From Granulicella sp. (GTDB lineage: Bacteria > Acidobacteriota > Terriglobia > Terriglobales > Acidobacteriaceae), in NCBI GenBank assembly GCA_025359825.1, contig JANYER010000453.1:1-33276 (forward strand): DNA of 33,276 nucleotides. Direction: 5' to 3'. Shown here piece after piece: positions 17,704 to 26,805 of the stretch. The position numbers and the translations under genes are program-made. The notes beneath the pieces are model-generated. The model was not told the DNA's origin and did not search any database. It worked only from the letters and a program-made list of their open reading frames with translations. Numbering within the stretch: position 1 is the stretch's first letter; each line of letters opens with the position of its first letter.

Positions 17704-19080
17704 TTACTGTGCGCCCTGGCGGCGAATGATGGTCTTGACTGTCTCGAACATGATCAGCAGGTCTAGGCCGAGCGTCATGTGTTTGATGTAGTAGAGGTCG
17801 AACTCCAGCTTTTCGCGGGCCTCTGCCAGCGTGGCTCCGTAGCCGTACCGTACCTGGGCCCAACCGGTCAGGCCGGGACGAATCATGTGGCGTAGCTCAA
17901 AGTAAGGAATCTTCTCCACCAGCATTGGGACAAATTCTGGACGTTCCGGCCGCGGGCCGACGAATCCCATGTCGCCGCACAGAACATTCCAGAGCTGCGG
18001 AAGCTCGTCCAGGCGCGTCTTGCGCATGAACATGCCGATCTTAGTGACGCGCGGATCGTTCTTGGTAGCCCATTTGGCGCCGGAGGCCTCTGCGTCCGTG
18101 CGCATGGTTCGGAACTTGTGCACCTTGAAGTTGCGCCCGTTCATGCCGACGCGCACCTGGTGGAAGAAGATGGGTCCGGGTGAGGAGAACCGCACCAACA
18201 ATATGAGGAAGGGTAGAAATGGCAGGGTGATCAGCAACCCAATCGCCGCAGTCAGGGTTGAGACCAGTCGGCGGGCGATCTGTTGTGACGGTTTGATGCG
18301 AAAGCCTTCGCTATAGATAAAGCTGCTGGGGCTCAGGCTGTTGAGGTGCAGTTTCCCGGTCAGGCGTTCGAGCAGGGTCGCGGCGTCTTCAACGACGATG
18401 CCGTTGAAGCGTAACTTAAGTAACTCTCTCACGGGAAGCTCGCCACGACGGTCCTCCACTGCAACGATGACCCGGTCGACGCCCGGCTTGAGGCCCATGA
18501 ACTGCTGGAGTGCCGATGCAAAGGCCTCCTTGCGCTGTTCCTTGTCGAAGGAAATCTCGTCCCAGCCCACTACCTCCATGCCTGCGTCTTTTCTGGTCCG
18601 CAGGGTCTGGACGACGGTCTGGGCGCGCTCCCCTGCGCCCAGCACATAGACCCGCTCGCGGAAGATCTCTCGTCCGATAATCCATTCGTAGGCACTGCGC
18701 CATGCCACCAGGGCGGCCGTCAGTAGCCCCAGCCCCAGCACCAGGACATATCGTCCCAGGTCGGCAGCAGGGAAGAAGTAGGTAATTGCAGAGAGCAGGA
18801 AAGAGAGAAAGCCAAGCACCAGCAGCAGCCGGAAGTAGATCTCCCAGCGCGCCGAGATGCGTTGGGGTTCGTACAGGTCGAAGTAGTAGGAGCTCAGCAG
18901 CGTGATAACGGTCAAGCCAAGTATTTTGTAAGCCCCGTACTCGTAGTTCAACACGAGATAGGTGTCTGGCCCCACCAGCGCCACCGTTGCCAGCAGGAAG
19001 GAGCCACTTACAATCAGCGCCTCACACAGCAGTAAAACGATGGTTCGGGTTGGGTAATACACGTTGAACAGCCGTATCAT
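17704..19080 (-). CDS. Undecaprenyl-phosphate sugar phosphotransferase, exosortase-system type (EpsB/WbaP-like); ORF extends to 19209
   Basis: 'MIRLFNVYYPTRTIVLLLCEALIVSG', CoA-binding-like middle, C-terminal bacterial sugar transferase 'SPGPIFFHQVRVGMNGRNFKVHKFRTMRTDAE...TRLDELPQLWNVLCGDMGFVGPRPERPEFV...RPGLTGWAQVRYGYG'. Confidence 0.92.
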   Translation of the reverse strand: MIRLFNVYYPTRTIVLLLCEALIVSGSFLLATVALVGPDTYLVLNYEYGAYKILGLTVITLLSSYYFDLYEPQRISARWEIYFRLLLVLGFLSFLLSAITYFFPAADLGRYVLVLGLGLLTAALVAWRSAYEWIIGREIFRERVYVLGAGERAQTVVQTLRTRKDAGMEVVGWDEISFDKEQRKEAFASALQQFMGLKPGVDRVIVAVEDRRGELPVRELLKLRFNGIVVEDAATLLERLTGKLHLNSLSPSSFIYSEGFRIKPSQQIARRLVSTLTAAIGLLITLPFLPFLILLVRFSSPGPIFFHQVRVGMNGRNFKVHKFRTMRTDAEASGAKWATKNDPRVTKIGMFMRKTRLDELPQLWNVLCGDMGFVGPRPERPEFVPMLVEKIPYFELRHMIRPGLTGWAQVRYGYGATLAEAREKLEFDLYYIKHMTLGLDLLIMFETVKTIIRRQGAQ

Positions 19081-19147
19081 TGCGTTTCCTGCTCCGTCCT
19101 GATTTGCGCCTACCTGGTTGCGACTCCTGGTTGTTGCTCCCTGATTG

Positions 19148-20110
19148 CTACCCCAGGTCTGCGTCGTATCCATAGTAGCCGCCAACCTGCGGCGGCTTCT
19201 CGACTGCATTCAGCACAAAGCCGAGCACGTTCGAGGCTTTAAGTTCGGACTGTGCCTTTTGCGCGACGGGGTACTTTGTCATGCCGCTGCGCGCCACCAG
19301 GATCACACCGTCGCAGGCACGCGCCAGGTTGACTCCGTCCGATACCGGCAAGACCGGTGAAGAGTCCACGATGATCCAGTCGAAGTGTGGTGCCGCAATT
19401 CGAATCAGCTCGCCAAATCGAGGATTGCCGGAGAGGTCCGCGGCCTTGTCGCCGCCGTTGCCGCCAGCGATAAAGGTAAGGTTCGGCAGAATAGCGGCTT
19501 TGACTTTATCGGATGCAGGGGCGTCTTCGGCACGCTGCATCACCTCCACGATCTCTGCTTTGCCGGCCAGATAGTCTGCCAGTCCGGGATGCGGTTGGCA
19601 GCCCAGCAGCTGGTGCAGCGTGTAGCGGCGCATGTCGCCATCGATCAGCAACACCTTGCTGTTTTTGTGGCGTGCCAGGCTGATGGCCAGATTAGTGGCC
19701 ACAAAGCTCTTGCCTTCCTGCGGCAGACCGCTGCTGATCATGATGGACTTCAACGGACTGATGTCGCGCAGTTCATGGATGCGCGATCGCAGACTGCGGA
19801 ACTGTTCCACGGCAGGGCCGCGCTCCAACAGGGCGGGTAGCTGGGAGTAGGTCGGTGTCCACGGATGCCTTGGAACGCGGCTCAGGTCCAGCGAGGAGGA
19901 AGCCTGTACGGGCGCCTTCTGTTCGGCCATCGGCTCACGGTAGATCTCAGGCTGCGCCAGAGGAGCGACCGGTGTCTGGTACTCCGCCACGGCTGCGGCC
20001 GAGCTGCGAGCGCTCGCTTCGTCATAGTCCGATCGGCGACTCACACGTTCGGCTCCGGCGGAGTTCCGCTCGGACTCTGCTTTCTGGAGTGCTTCGTAGA
20101 TTTTGCTCAT
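19148..20110 (-). CDS. CpsD/CapB-like tyrosine-protein kinase (exosortase-system type)
   Basis: 'MSKIYEALQKAE', 'SIMISSGLPQEGKSFVATNLAISLARHKNSKVLLIDGDMRR', 'DWIIVDSSPVLPVSDGVNLARACDGVILVARSG', C-terminal 'GGYYGYDADLG'. Confidence 0.9.
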   Translation of the reverse strand: MSKIYEALQKAESERNSAGAERVSRRSDYDEASARSSAAAVAEYQTPVAPLAQPEIYREPMAEQKAPVQASSSLDLSRVPRHPWTPTYSQLPALLERGPAVEQFRSLRSRIHELRDISPLKSIMISSGLPQEGKSFVATNLAISLARHKNSKVLLIDGDMRRYTLHQLLGCQPHPGLADYLAGKAEIVEVMQRAEDAPASDKVKAAILPNLTFIAGGNGGDKAADLSGNPRFGELIRIAAPHFDWIIVDSSPVLPVSDGVNLARACDGVILVARSGMTKYPVAQKAQSELKASNVLGFVLNAVEKPPQVGGYYGYDADLG

Positions 20111-21036
20111 CGGTCTTGTCTCCCATGGGGTTCGCCGTTGAAGGCTGGCATGTAGTTCGAAGGTTCACCTGAAGCATTCCTGGTTCCGTACCCGCCGCCC
20201 ATGGATGCGGTCGAGATTAGGAAGGGCTGTGTCTCCAGCTCCAACTCGGACGCTACGCCTTCGACCATGGCTGGTGTCACCTGCTGCACCTGCTCAACGT
20301 AGGCGACGATCAGGGTATGCTCGCATATCAGGTTGATGATGCGTGGAATTCCACGGCTGTAGCGATGGATCAGCTCCAGCGCCTCCGGGGGAAAGATCTG
20401 CCACGACGCTCCGGCGATTCTCAGGCGCTCTCCCACATACGCTTGTGTCTGGGCCTCGGTCAGCGGCTGGGTGCGGCACCACAGCGAGACGCGCTGGCGC
20501 AGTTGACGAACGCTGGGGTGGCGCAGCTTCTCTTCCAACTCAGGCTGGCCGGAGAGGACGATCTGCAACAGCTTCTCCGACGAGGTCTCCAGGTTGGTCA
20601 GCAGGCGAATCTCTTCCAGCAGGTCCCAGGAGAGATTCTGGGCTTCGTCCACCACCACCACGCAGGTTTCTTCCATGCGGAAGCGCTCAATCAGCCAGCG
20701 GTTCAACTGCAGCAACATGCCGGACTTCGTGCGCGTCGCAGGCACGAGGCCGAAATCGGTCAAGACAAACTCTAGGAAGTCCAGTACATCCAGTCGCGGG
20801 TTGAAGACGAACGCGGTCGAGACTCTCCGGTTGCTGAAAGAGCTCAACGCTCGTCGCAGCAATGTGGTCTTTCCGGTGCCAACCTCACCAGTCAGCACGG
20901 TAAAGCCCTTGCGTGCGGAGATGCCATACTCCAGGCAGGCCAGGGCCTCCCGCGTGTGCGGCATCATATAGAGGAAGCGCGGATCGGGGCTCGTCCCGAA
21001 CGGACTGCTCTGTAATTTGAAAAAGGCTTTATACAT
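20107..21036 (-). CDS. ExeA-like AAA ATPase (exosortase/EPS-associated)
   Basis: 'MYKAFFKLQSSPFGTSPDPRFLYMMPHTREALACLEYGISARKGFTVLTGEVGTGKTTLLRRAL', Walker B 'CVVVVDEAQNLS', 'LRQRVSLWCRTQPLTEAQTQAYV'. Confidence 0.92.
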   Translation of the reverse strand: MYKAFFKLQSSPFGTSPDPRFLYMMPHTREALACLEYGISARKGFTVLTGEVGTGKTTLLRRALSSFSNRRVSTAFVFNPRLDVLDFLEFVLTDFGLVPATRTKSGMLLQLNRWLIERFRMEETCVVVVDEAQNLSWDLLEEIRLLTNLETSSEKLLQIVLSGQPELEEKLRHPSVRQLRQRVSLWCRTQPLTEAQTQAYVGERLRIAGASWQIFPPEALELIHRYSRGIPRIINLICEHTLIVAYVEQVQQVTPAMVEGVASELELETQPFLISTASMGGGYGTRNASGEPSNYMPAFNGEPHGRQDR

Positions 21037-21038
21037 GG

Positions 21039-22559
21039 TTAGCTACCTACATTCATCAGCGGGTTGTTCGCCGGTGCAATCTTTTCGCGTTTTGCGCCAG
21101 GCTTGTGCTTCTCGCGTTGTACGACGTCTGCGGCAATGGAGATGACAGCCAGCGTCGGCAGCTTTGTAAAGGCAAAGATGTCGCTCTCCGAGCGAACCGC
21201 GGTGTCCATATATTCGATCACTGCAATCACCAGCAGACCCAGCATCAGGCCTGCACCAAGTCCGCCGCCGAGGAACACACCACGCTTCGGGAACGAAGGT
21301 CCGTCGGGAAGGTTCGGTGCGTCCATGACCTTGAACTGCTCGCCCTGCTGACGGCGTTCCAGGTCTGTAGCCATCTTGGACTGGTTCATCTTGCCCAGCA
21401 GTTCGTCATAGAAGGCCTGTGCGGTCTGATAGTCGCGAGTAATTTGTTTGAAATCGGCCTGTACCGTTGGGCTCGAGGAGATACGGTCCTGATACAGCCG
21501 GAGCTGGTTCTGGATCGAGCTTTGGTCGCGCCGCTTCTGAACGATCATCTGTTCCACGGCACGAATCTGGGCACGAAGTTGCAGTATCCCAATAGGCTCC
21601 GGACCTTTGGCTGCAGAGGTCGTGGGGGCTGCGGCCGGCTGCGGCTTCGCCATGTTCGCGCGTAGCTCTCGAATCTTGCGGCGCACCGTCATTACATCCG
21701 GGTAGTCGTCGGTGTAGCGCGTCGTAAGGTCTGCTTCCTGGGCCAGCAGCGCCTGCAACTCCTGCTGTTGCGCCTGCGGCTGTACGCGCTGCTGGTCCGG
21801 GGCCGGCAGGTCTCGCGTCTGGGCGGAGAGCATCGCCTCCTCATAGGTCTTGTCCTGCTCCAACCGGGCCAGCGCCTGTGTGGCTGCATCCAGCTGGGTG
21901 TTCAGGCTGGTCATCATCTGCATGTTGCCGCCCTCTTCCCCGGGCAGTTTGCCAGCATAGGTACGCTGGAAGGCTGCGAGGCGTGCGTCCTGCTCATCCA
22001 GGTTGCGCTTGGCGTCTGCCAGTTGCTGCTTCAGGAACTCCATCGTGCCCTGGGCAGACTGCTCGCGTGCATGCAGGTTTTCGCTGACAAAGAGGGAGGT
22101 GATCTCACCGCAGACCTGCTGTGCTGTCTGGGCATCCCGGGCCTTGAACGAGATGAAGAATCCGGGGAGACCGCCCGTACGCGCGATCTGTGACTCAATC
22201 GGCTTGATTGCAATGTCCTTGCGCACCAGGTCGATGCGGCCGTCCATGCCCATCCCCTTTTGGTTATAGAGGTTGTATTTTTCGATGATGGGCTGCAGCC
22301 GCGAGCGGCTCAGGATCTGTTCCTGCATCGAAGCCAGGCGCGCATTCAGGTCTTCTGTCACGACCGGCTTCACGTAATCCGACGGAACCGCCTGCTGTTC
22401 GATCAGCACCAACGTCTGCGACATATAAATTGGCGTAACAAAGTACGTTGCCACAAATCCAACGATCGCGAAGATGGTCGCTGGTATAACTGCGATCCAC
22501 CAGCGCTTCTTCAATATCCGTAAATAGTCGTCTGTCGTAAGTGCGCGATGACCAAGCAT
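21039..22559 (-). CDS. Wzz/GumC-like polysaccharide chain-length determinant
   Basis: N-terminal Wzz domain 'DDYLRILKKRWWIAVIPATIFAIVGFVATYFVTPIYMSQTLVLI', long coiled coil, C-terminal 'PNLPDGPSFPKRGVFLGGGLGAGLMLGLLVIAVIEY'. Confidence 0.92.
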   Translation of the reverse strand: MLGHRALTTDDYLRILKKRWWIAVIPATIFAIVGFVATYFVTPIYMSQTLVLIEQQAVPSDYVKPVVTEDLNARLASMQEQILSRSRLQPIIEKYNLYNQKGMGMDGRIDLVRKDIAIKPIESQIARTGGLPGFFISFKARDAQTAQQVCGEITSLFVSENLHAREQSAQGTMEFLKQQLADAKRNLDEQDARLAAFQRTYAGKLPGEEGGNMQMMTSLNTQLDAATQALARLEQDKTYEEAMLSAQTRDLPAPDQQRVQPQAQQQELQALLAQEADLTTRYTDDYPDVMTVRRKIRELRANMAKPQPAAAPTTSAAKGPEPIGILQLRAQIRAVEQMIVQKRRDQSSIQNQLRLYQDRISSSPTVQADFKQITRDYQTAQAFYDELLGKMNQSKMATDLERRQQGEQFKVMDAPNLPDGPSFPKRGVFLGGGLGAGLMLGLLVIAVIEYMDTAVRSESDIFAFTKLPTLAVISIAADVVQREKHKPGAKREKIAPANNPLMNVGS

Positions 22560-22568
22560 AGTGACTCC

Positions 22569-23882
22569 TTAGAACCGGTTCAGTCGGACGGACCGGGGCG
22601 AAAATGTAATACCAGCACCCAGCGATTGCGACAAGCCACTGAAAGCGTTTTGACCGGTTAGGGCGCTCGGAATGGATTGGTGAATCGCGGTATAGCTGAC
22701 ATAAATGGAAAAGTTCTTTGCTATTCCTCGCGATACTTGGCCGCCACCATAAAAAGTAGAGGTGTCTCCTGCCTGGACCAGGCCGCTGGAGTGGGTGTAC
22801 GCGCCATTGAGGGACGTCGACCAGCTACGCCCCCAGCGACGCTGCACCTGCCCGGAGACGCTGTCCGCAAGGCTGCCGATCTGCACGCCCGAGCCGGAGT
22901 TCACGCCGCGGGAGTAGCTCAGCGAAGAGACGACATGCTGATGCGTCCAGGACAGTCCCACATTCGCCGCCAGATTCAAGCGGGAAGGAACGTTCGTGAT
23001 CACTGGCAGTCCGGACGACAGAGGGTAGGCCTGGAACCCACTCACCCACTGGGGCCCGACCGAAGCCTCCATCGAGACTTCCTTGGTCAGTTGACGGTTG
23101 TAGCCCAGGTTCACCCCGCGGGACTGGAAGGAACTAGAGTTATCGGCATAGGTGAACGTGGAGTAGACGCCGCTCACGTTCACGCTGCTGCGCCGGTCCA
23201 GTCGCCGATTCAAAGCCACCTGGCCGGAGATCTGGGTGCTCGAGACACCGTTGCCGTCGATAAACTTCAGAATGCCATAATTCCCGCCGCCACTGATCGA
23301 TGTCCGGCCATTCAACTTCCGCTCGATGTTGCCATTCAGGCCGTTACTGATCCGTCGGCCATAGTTGGTCAGTATGGTTTGGGCTGGGACATTGGGGTCT
23401 GGCAGCACCTGTAACCCCTGGTCGCCGACGCCAGCCACTCCCGAGAGCCCGGTCGTAGGGGATTGCGGAAGGTACGACACCGAGTCCGAGAAACCGAACG
23501 CCCACGGTCCCAGCACAAAACCCTGCGCTGCCGTCAGGCTTTGATACGTTGAAATCCCCTGTGCGCTATACGTGGAGTACAACATGCCACCCGAGTACAG
23601 CAGGGTAAAGGGTCGGTCCTTCTTGGGCGCGATGTACTCCACCGTGCCCGAGAGATTGGAGAGGTACGTACGACCGGACTGTCCGGAGTAGCCCCCGAAC
23701 TGCACGATCTCCGAGCCAGTCAAGGAGTACTGGAAGCTCCCGTCCATCAGTGGCAGGGCAGGGCCTGGGTTGTACGCAGGTTCACTGGACACTCCGGCAG
23801 GCGCGGCCTGCCCGTAGACGCGCAGGCTGGAGAGCGCCAGAACCGCAAGCATCGCTATCGATGTCTTCACGGGACACCTCAT
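22569..23882 (-). CDS. Outer-membrane beta-barrel protein of the exosortase/EPS operon
   Basis: Signal peptide, many alternating amphipathic strands (e.g. 'SVNVSGVYSTFTYADNSSSFQSRGVNLGYNRQLTKEVSMEASVGPQWVSG') and C-terminal aromatic residue. Sits between wza-like and wzz-like genes. Confidence 0.75.
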   Translation of the reverse strand: MRCPVKTSIAMLAVLALSSLRVYGQAAPAGVSSEPAYNPGPALPLMDGSFQYSLTGSEIVQFGGYSGQSGRTYLSNLSGTVEYIAPKKDRPFTLLYSGGMLYSTYSAQGISTYQSLTAAQGFVLGPWAFGFSDSVSYLPQSPTTGLSGVAGVGDQGLQVLPDPNVPAQTILTNYGRRISNGLNGNIERKLNGRTSISGGGNYGILKFIDGNGVSSTQISGQVALNRRLDRRSSVNVSGVYSTFTYADNSSSFQSRGVNLGYNRQLTKEVSMEASVGPQWVSGFQAYPLSSGLPVITNVPSRLNLAANVGLSWTHQHVVSSLSYSRGVNSGSGVQIGSLADSVSGQVQRRWGRSWSTSLNGAYTHSSGLVQAGDTSTFYGGGQVSRGIAKNFSIYVSYTAIHQSIPSALTGQNAFSGLSQSLGAGITFSPRSVRLNRF

Positions 23883-24622
23883 GGAACCACGATCGTATCG
23901 CCGGGCTGCAGCGTAATCAACTGCTTACTGTCACCCTTCAGGGCCGCCTTGTAGTTGAAGGGAATTTTCACCTGTTTACCTTGTAGTCCACGCAAAATGT
24001 AGATACGTTTGGAGTTAGCAAAGGTAGAGAGCCCTCCGGCCGAGGCGATCGCCTGCAGCGGCGTCATCCCCGGAGACAACATCAAAGGCCCAACCTTGCC
24101 AATCTCGCCGATCATAAAAATACGCTGACTATTAACCGCTGTCACGACTACGGATACGCTTGGGTCCTGAATGAACTTCTTCAGCCGATTCGCAATATCG
24201 GCGCCTAACTGGATCGGGGTCAGGCCTGCTGCCGGAATATCCCCCGCCAGTACCATGGAAATGTTGCCATCCGGACGCACCGGAACCACGCCGGAGAGTG
24301 TGGGCTCACGCCACACCGTGATCTGTAACTGGTCATCTGCGCCGATCACGTAGCTGGCCGCGTTGACACTTGCGAGGACTTGGGGGGTCGGCGGCGGAGG
24401 GGTATCCACGGTGGCGGGGGTAGAGCTTGTTGCGGGTGCCGGTGTTGCGGGCATGCTCGCCGCAGGGGGAGCGGTAGTCGTCGTCGCTGGCTTCGTATCC
24501 TGCGCAAGGGCGCCGGTGGCACACATGGACAACAGGAGCAACGATTGAAGTACGGTCGAAGTCGCGCCGCGCAGCTGCGTGGTGCTGGTAACTTCCTTAT
24601 TCATCATAGGATTAGCCTTCAT
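23879..24622 (-). CDS. Wza-like polysaccharide export protein (PES plus SLBB)
   Basis: 'YVIGADDQLQITVWREPTLSGVVPVRPDGNISMVLAGDIPAAGLTPIQLGADIANRLKKFIQDPSVSVVVTAVNSQRIFMIGEIGKVGPLML...LQAIASAGGLSTFANSKRIYILR'. Possible starts 24625/24622/24607/24604. Confidence 0.92.
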   Translation of the reverse strand: MKANPMMNKEVTSTTQLRGATSTVLQSLLLLSMCATGALAQDTKPATTTTAPPAASMPATPAPATSSTPATVDTPPPPTPQVLASVNAASYVIGADDQLQITVWREPTLSGVVPVRPDGNISMVLAGDIPAAGLTPIQLGADIANRLKKFIQDPSVSVVVTAVNSQRIFMIGEIGKVGPLMLSPGMTPLQAIASAGGLSTFANSKRIYILRGLQGKQVKIPFNYKAALKGDSKQLITLQPGDTIVVP

Positions 24623-24713
24623 CATCTCGTTTCAGTCCAATAATCGTTCGGTAGGTCTCTCGGTCTTGCCGCTCTCCGATTTCATTCGAACGGTACTTCC
24701 CGTTGAAGTTCCT

Positions 24714-24728
24714 GCACAACAATCGCCA
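24714..24728 (-). promoter_or_regulatory. Candidate sigma-54 (-24/-12) promoter for the leftward EPS operon
   Basis: Minus-strand TGGCGATTGTTGTGC (GG-N10-GC spacing; consensus TGGCAC-N5-TTGC), about 90-110 nt upstream of the wza-like start. Confidence 0.3.
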
Positions 24729-24800
24729 AACTACGTCATCAAACCACTCCAGGGAAAGTATTTACCAAAAAACTGCAATTTCCCTACAATCAGTTCGTAC

Positions 24801-24815
24801 TGGTCCATCCTTTGC
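24801..24815 (+). promoter_or_regulatory. Candidate sigma-54 (-24/-12) promoter for the exosortase operon
   Basis: TGGTCCATCCTTTGC: TGG and TTGC at GG-N10-GC spacing, about 200 nt upstream of the exosortase start. Confidence 0.3.
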
Positions 24816-25027
24816 CTATGGACGGCAACGTGCATCCACTGTCCAGGAAACAGATGCAACCCGTAATGTGCAGACTAGCAGCCAGAGTAGAAAAATCTTT
24901 CCTTTTTTGTGGACTCGTAACTACCACTTTGGTAGACCTTTCCTTTGACCCGCTTTGGAATAGACTCCTCAAAGCAGGGAATTGGATGTTTCGTTCGGCA
25001 TAGAATATTGCTTCTTACAGAGGACAT

Positions 25028-26029
25028 GTGAAGTATATCGTTCCAGCAACAACAACAGGCAGTACACAGACAGAGCCCTACGCGCAACAGGCGGCCAGTT
25101 CTGTCGGCGATGGACTTGCTTATGCCGAACAGCTCCAGGATTTCGGAACGCCCGCGACTGGCGTAGAACACAGTTTGTACTCGCCCGCCGGACCTCGCGA
25201 GTGGCTCCCCTACGTCGCGATCGCTCTACTATTGGCTTTCGTATACTTCCGTGTGGTCGCGAAGCTGGTCTTCGATTGGTACGATCTGCCCGACTACTCC
25301 CACGGCTTTCTCGTCCCCTTCTTTGCCGTCTTCGTCCTGTGGGACAACCGTACCGTACTACGGAATACCCCGGTTCGCGCCACCTGGAGCGGTCTTCCTT
25401 TGGTCCTCTTCGGTATCGTCGTGGTCATTCTTGGCGTCTACGGGGCAGACCTCTTCCTCTCCCGCATCTCGTTCCTCATCCTCCTCGCCGGCATCATCTG
25501 GACGTTCTTCGGTCGCGCTATGCTGGTGGCCCTGCGATTCCCGCTCTTTGTCCTGCTGCTGGCTATCCCGTTTCCCGCCATCGTCTTCAATCAGATCACC
25601 TTCCCGCTCCAGCTATTTGCCTCCCGGGTGGCAAGCGCCATTCTGCCGCTGCTCGGAGTTCCGGTCCTGAATGAGGGCAATGTCATCGAATTGCCAGTGA
25701 TGAAGCTGGAGGTCGCCGAGGCTTGCAGTGGCATCCGTTCCTTGATGAGCCTCTTTACCCTGGCCGTCTTTTATGGCTACTTTCTGGAGCGCACCACCAA
25801 ACGACGCGTTGTCCTCGCCATCGCCAGCATCCCAATTGCCGTCGCAGCCAATGCGGCGCGCATCGTTGGTACCGGCCTCTGCGTTCAGTACTGGGACCCG
25901 GAGAAGGCAATGGGCTTCTTCCATGAGTTCTCTGGATGGGTCATGTTTGTTATCTCTCTGGGGTGCCTGTATATCCTGCACCGGATCATGCGTGTGGTCG
26001 TCCCGCCGCCTGTCGAGGTAAAAGCCTGA
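25028..26029 (+). CDS. Exosortase (XrtA/EpsH-like), 8-TM integral membrane cysteine transpeptidase
   Basis: Catalytic signature Cys 'LEVAEACSGIRSLMSLFTLAVFYGYF', Arg 'VAANAARIVGTG', His 'FFHEFSGWVMFVISLGCL'. Multi-TM protein. Confidence 0.95.
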   Translation: MKYIVPATTTGSTQTEPYAQQAASSVGDGLAYAEQLQDFGTPATGVEHSLYSPAGPREWLPYVAIALLLAFVYFRVVAKLVFDWYDLPDYSHGFLVPFFAVFVLWDNRTVLRNTPVRATWSGLPLVLFGIVVVILGVYGADLFLSRISFLILLAGIIWTFFGRAMLVALRFPLFVLLLAIPFPAIVFNQITFPLQLFASRVASAILPLLGVPVLNEGNVIELPVMKLEVAEACSGIRSLMSLFTLAVFYGYFLERTTKRRVVLAIASIPIAVAANAARIVGTGLCVQYWDPEKAMGFFHEFSGWVMFVISLGCLYILHRIMRVVVPPPVEVKA

Positions 26030-26715
26030 TGAAATACCCTCGTTTCTGGACCATATCTCTCCTTTTATTAGCAACTGCGCTTTTGCTGCACTCCCGCGGC
26101 GACAAGGACAACGTTCCCTCCAGTCAGCCTCTTAGTCAGATGCCGCAGACCATTGGCGTGTGGACCTCCAGGGATATCGCCATGCAGGACGATGTTCTTG
26201 CCATCCTGGGTAAAGGTGACTTCCTCAACCGCCTCTACACCGGACCCGCGGTCCTGCCGGAACCGGGCGTGGAGAAGGTGTCCGTCCCCACCCGGTCGGA
26301 CGTCCCGATCAGCCTGTTCATTGGGTATTTCGCTTCACAGCGCACCGGCCAGTCCATCCACTCGCCTCAAAATTGTCTGCCCGGCGCTGGTTGGAACTTT
26401 GAGTCTTCGCGCTACACCACTCTGACGGCCGATAACGGCAAGGTCTTTACCGTTGGCGAGTACGTTATCAGCGACGGCAATACCAAGCAGTTCGTCCTGT
26501 ACTGGTACCAGGCACACGGGCGTAGCATTGCCAATGAGTATAAGGCAAAGCTATATATGATCGCCGACGCAATTCGCATGAACCGCACCGATGGAGCGAT
26601 CGTCCGCGTCATTACACCGGTCATGCCGCTGGAGTCTATTGCAACCGCACGCAACCGGGTCGTCCGGTTTACCAGCGAGATGGCACCGGTGCTGCCTCGC
26701 TTCATTCCCGACTAG
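26029..26715 (+). CDS. epsI: EpsI family exosortase-associated protein
   Basis: ATGA overlap with the exosortase stop. N-terminal TM, 'FIGYFASQRTGQSIHSPQNCLPGAGWNF', 'VLYWYQAHGRSIANEYKAKLYMIADAI'. Confidence 0.92.
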   Translation: MKYPRFWTISLLLLATALLLHSRGDKDNVPSSQPLSQMPQTIGVWTSRDIAMQDDVLAILGKGDFLNRLYTGPAVLPEPGVEKVSVPTRSDVPISLFIGYFASQRTGQSIHSPQNCLPGAGWNFESSRYTTLTADNGKVFTVGEYVISDGNTKQFVLYWYQAHGRSIANEYKAKLYMIADAIRMNRTDGAIVRVITPVMPLESIATARNRVVRFTSEMAPVLPRFIPD

Positions 26716-26805
26716 GCGGATGCGGGTCAACACGATCAGTAGAAGAAATACGAAATACAACTCGCAGTATGCAAGGCAGAATGAGTCTTTTGAGGAAAAT
26801 TGGTC

